Assembly (NCBI GenBank): GCA_946411475.1
Contig: CAMKED010000005.1
Coordinates: 1-47,760, forward strand
DNA: 47,760 nt
Source of the DNA: an uncultured Clostridia bacterium
Lineage (GTDB): Bacteria > Bacillota > Clostridia > Oscillospirales > Oscillospiraceae
Direction: 5' to 3'
Both the position numbers and the translations under genes were made by a program. This document shows, one piece after another, positions 46,366 to 47,760 of this stretch (position 1 is its first letter; each line of letters begins with the position of its first letter). The notes under the pieces are model-generated. The model was not told the DNA's origin, did not search any database, and saw nothing but the letters and a program-made list of their open reading frames with translations.

Positions 46366-46406
46366 TATCATAACACTTCAAAGCTCACAGAAAGGTGGCG
46401 TGAAAA

Positions 46407-46760
46407 ATGGGCCTTTTTTCAAAATCAGAACCCAGCGGTGAAGTAGACGAAAAAAAGGTAAATGCCTTTATCGACTGGTTTCTTAGTCATAGCGATATGA
46501 TCACATCGAGTATGATCAACCGAATGCAGGACAGAAAAACGATGAAGTCTGTCATGGAGCAGGTCGAAGAACAGTTGTCTATCGTTTACCGCGACGGCTA
46601 CAAAGGAAAGATCGAATTTGACTATTGTGATATTCTCGGTAGGTGGGAGCTTACCCTCTATCACTATAACAAGCCATTTTTAGTGAAAGCCACCGAAATG
46701 ATCGCCGACGGAATCAACAGTATGAAGCTTTCCAAATGGACCGTTAACACCAGGAAGTAA
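46407..46760 (+). CDS. Small hypothetical protein (117 aa)
   Basis: Soluble, mostly helical-looking protein beginning MGLFSKSEPSG and continuing with charged helices (KVNAFIDWFLSHSDMITSSM) and a short beta-like part (GKIEFDYCDILGRWELTLYHY). No membrane segment, signal or known motif. GAAAGGTGGCG precedes the ATG, a promoter lies upstream and a terminator downstream, so it is likely a real single-gene unit. I do not recognise its family. Confidence 0.78.
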   Translation: MGLFSKSEPSGEVDEKKVNAFIDWFLSHSDMITSSMINRMQDRKTMKSVMEQVEEQLSIVYRDGYKGKIEFDYCDILGRWELTLYHYNKPFLVKATEMIADGINSMKLSKWTVNTRK

Positions 46761-46846
46761 TCGACGAAAAAGCAGTCGTTCCGTTCCCGGTGTGCTTTCC
46801 CGCGGTCCGCATCGGCTCGGAAGGTCTTTGATCTAATTGCTGCATC

Positions 46847-46878
46847 AGAACAGCGCCTGAAATGGCGCTGTTCTTTTT
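46847..46878 (+). terminator. Intrinsic terminator
   Basis: AGAACAGCGCC (46847-46857) pairs with GGCGCTGTTCT (46864-46874), then TTTT. Confidence 0.88.
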
Positions 46879-46955
46879 GTTTTATTCGAATATGAATTAT
46901 TTTAATTCGTTTGTTAAGATTTTATATAAAATATTAAGAAAGTTTTAAATTTATC

Positions 46956-46984
46956 TTGAAATTTATATAATTGCGTGCTACAAT
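46956..46984 (+). promoter_or_regulatory. Promoter of the solute-binding protein gene
   Basis: TTGAAA (46956-46961), a 17-base spacer and TACAAT (46979-46984) in AT-rich DNA. It implies a leader of about 170 bases, in which no known riboswitch was recognised. Confidence 0.72.
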
Positions 46985-47159
46985 GAGGTCAAAGAAAGAA
47001 AAATCACTTGACAAGGCTGCCTGTGATTTACATCGTCATTCGCTTCGTCTACCCGCACGGATCAAAACAAGGCAGCGCAGATTTCCGTATCGGCCACATA
47101 CGCGGGCCCCGTGTGTGTGATCAGATAGAACTGTCAATCTTTTGTAAGGAGGAAAAAAA

Positions 47160-47760
47160 ATGGAAACCACAAAAAAAGTGCTCGCGCTTCTTCTGGCTCT
47201 CGTCATGCTGTTCTCTCTCGCAGCCTGCCATACCTCTGAGAAAACAGATACTACCGGCGCACAGGGCGAGCAGACCACCACTGAGGGCAACAAGCCCTCC
47301 ACGCCTGACAACAGCAAGTCCGACTACAACAACACGACTCCGCTGGTTGTCGCTTACAGCAACTTCTCTGAAAAGTTCAGTCCCTACTACTCCGACACCG
47401 CTTACGACGCTGACGTCGTCAAAATGGTCAGTCTGAGCCTGATGACCACCGACCGTATGGGCGGCATCATTTTCAACGGCATTGAAGGCGAGACCGTCAA
47501 CTACAACGGCACGGATTACACCTATCGTGGCTGCGCCGATCTGGACATCGACCATGACGCCGTCACCAACACCACCACCTACACCGCCAAGATCCGTGAC
47601 GACCTGAAGTTCTGGGACGGCACCCCCGTCACCGCCAAGGACATCATGTTCACCTACTACAGCTATCTTGACCCTGCTTACGTCGGCTCCAATTCTCTGG
47701 CCTCTTACGACATCATCGGCCTGACCAACTGGCGTACGCAGACCTCCGACGCTGTCTACA
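47160..47760 (+). CDS. Peptide/oligopeptide ABC transporter substrate-binding lipoprotein, N-terminal part
   Basis: The frame is open to the window's end, so 200 N-terminal residues are visible. A signal peptide (VLALLLALVMLFSLAAC) ends at a lipobox with Cys23. A linker rich in Thr, Ser, Asn and Gly follows to about residue 58. The solute-binding family 5 domain begins at TPLVVAYSNFSEKFSPYYSD and shows YTAKIRDDLKFWDGTPVTAKD with the family's KFWDGTPVTAKDI signature. It would bind peptides or similar ligands outside the membrane and deliver them to an ABC permease, presumably encoded to the right. AAGGAGG stands eight bases before the ATG. The protein has a pronounced Thr/Asn content near the lipid anchor. 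Confidence 0.92.
   Translation, partial: METTKKVLALLLALVMLFSLAACHTSEKTDTTGAQGEQTTTEGNKPSTPDNSKSDYNNTTPLVVAYSNFSEKFSPYYSDTAYDADVVKMVSLSLMTTDRMGGIIFNGIEGETVNYNGTDYTYRGCADLDIDHDAVTNTTTYTAKIRDDLKFWDGTPVTAKDIMFTYYSYLDPAYVGSNSLASYDIIGLTNWRTQTSDAVY

Noticed and set aside
47008-47436. 142-codon open frame overlapping the solute-binding protein
   Set aside because: Out of frame with the clear signal peptide and lipobox at 47160; no ribosome site or family.

Overview
The window is a chromosomal segment of a spore-forming, low-GC-type Firmicute with a GC-rich genome, most likely a gut Clostridia of the Oscillospiraceae/Ruminococcaceae group. This is inferred from spoIIR, spmA and spmB, the SpoVD-like PBP with PASTA domains, the Firmicutes-type dcw order, frequent TTG starts behind strong GGAGG sites, and abundant short palindromic intergenic repeats. 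No species can be named from sequence alone.

Layout. Positions 1-760 hold the end of a tyrosine integrase beside a tRNA-Gln gene, probably the edge of an integrated element. Positions 1090-6370 carry a zinc-ribbon membrane protein, a ParB-family protein, and dapA, dapB and meso-diaminopimelate dehydrogenase: a short dehydrogenase route to meso-DAP. Positions 6640-10600 hold small membrane proteins and lipoproteins, a DUF2975/YozG-type pair and a DUF4173-like protein. On the minus strand follow spoIIR, a heterodimeric ABC exporter, rsgA with a long structured leader, a HAD phosphatase and a methyltransferase. Positions 18565-33148 are the division and cell wall cluster: mraZ, rsmH, ftsL, a PBP2/SpoVD-type transpeptidase, murE, murF, mraY, ftsW, murG, murA, ftsQ/divIB and ftsZ. 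MurE has the DNPR motif of meso-DAP-adding enzymes, so the DAP genes upstream feed this cluster. murD, murB, murC and ftsA are absent from it.

Positions 33165-36819 carry three tandem zinc-ribbon membrane paralogs, related in architecture to the one near position 1100. Then come an FMN riboswitch with ribU, an XRE regulator, argS, spmA/spmB, recG and tRNA-Arg. The last 3 kb (GNAT acetyltransferase, odd methyltransferase-like protein, small orphan protein, start of a peptide-binding lipoprotein) is partly AT-richer and looks like accessory DNA.

The most unusual aspect is the density and behaviour of short repeats. At least four elements of about 125 bp share termini resembling GTATCTGTTCAG but have two different palindromic cores. 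Other palindromes ending in CCCTACG supply stop codons for two genes, and one lies in frame inside an ABC-transporter nucleotide-binding domain. A 17-bp direct repeat brackets a short insertion that appears to have changed the C-terminus of SpmB. No CRISPR array, rRNA operon or complete insertion sequence was seen.
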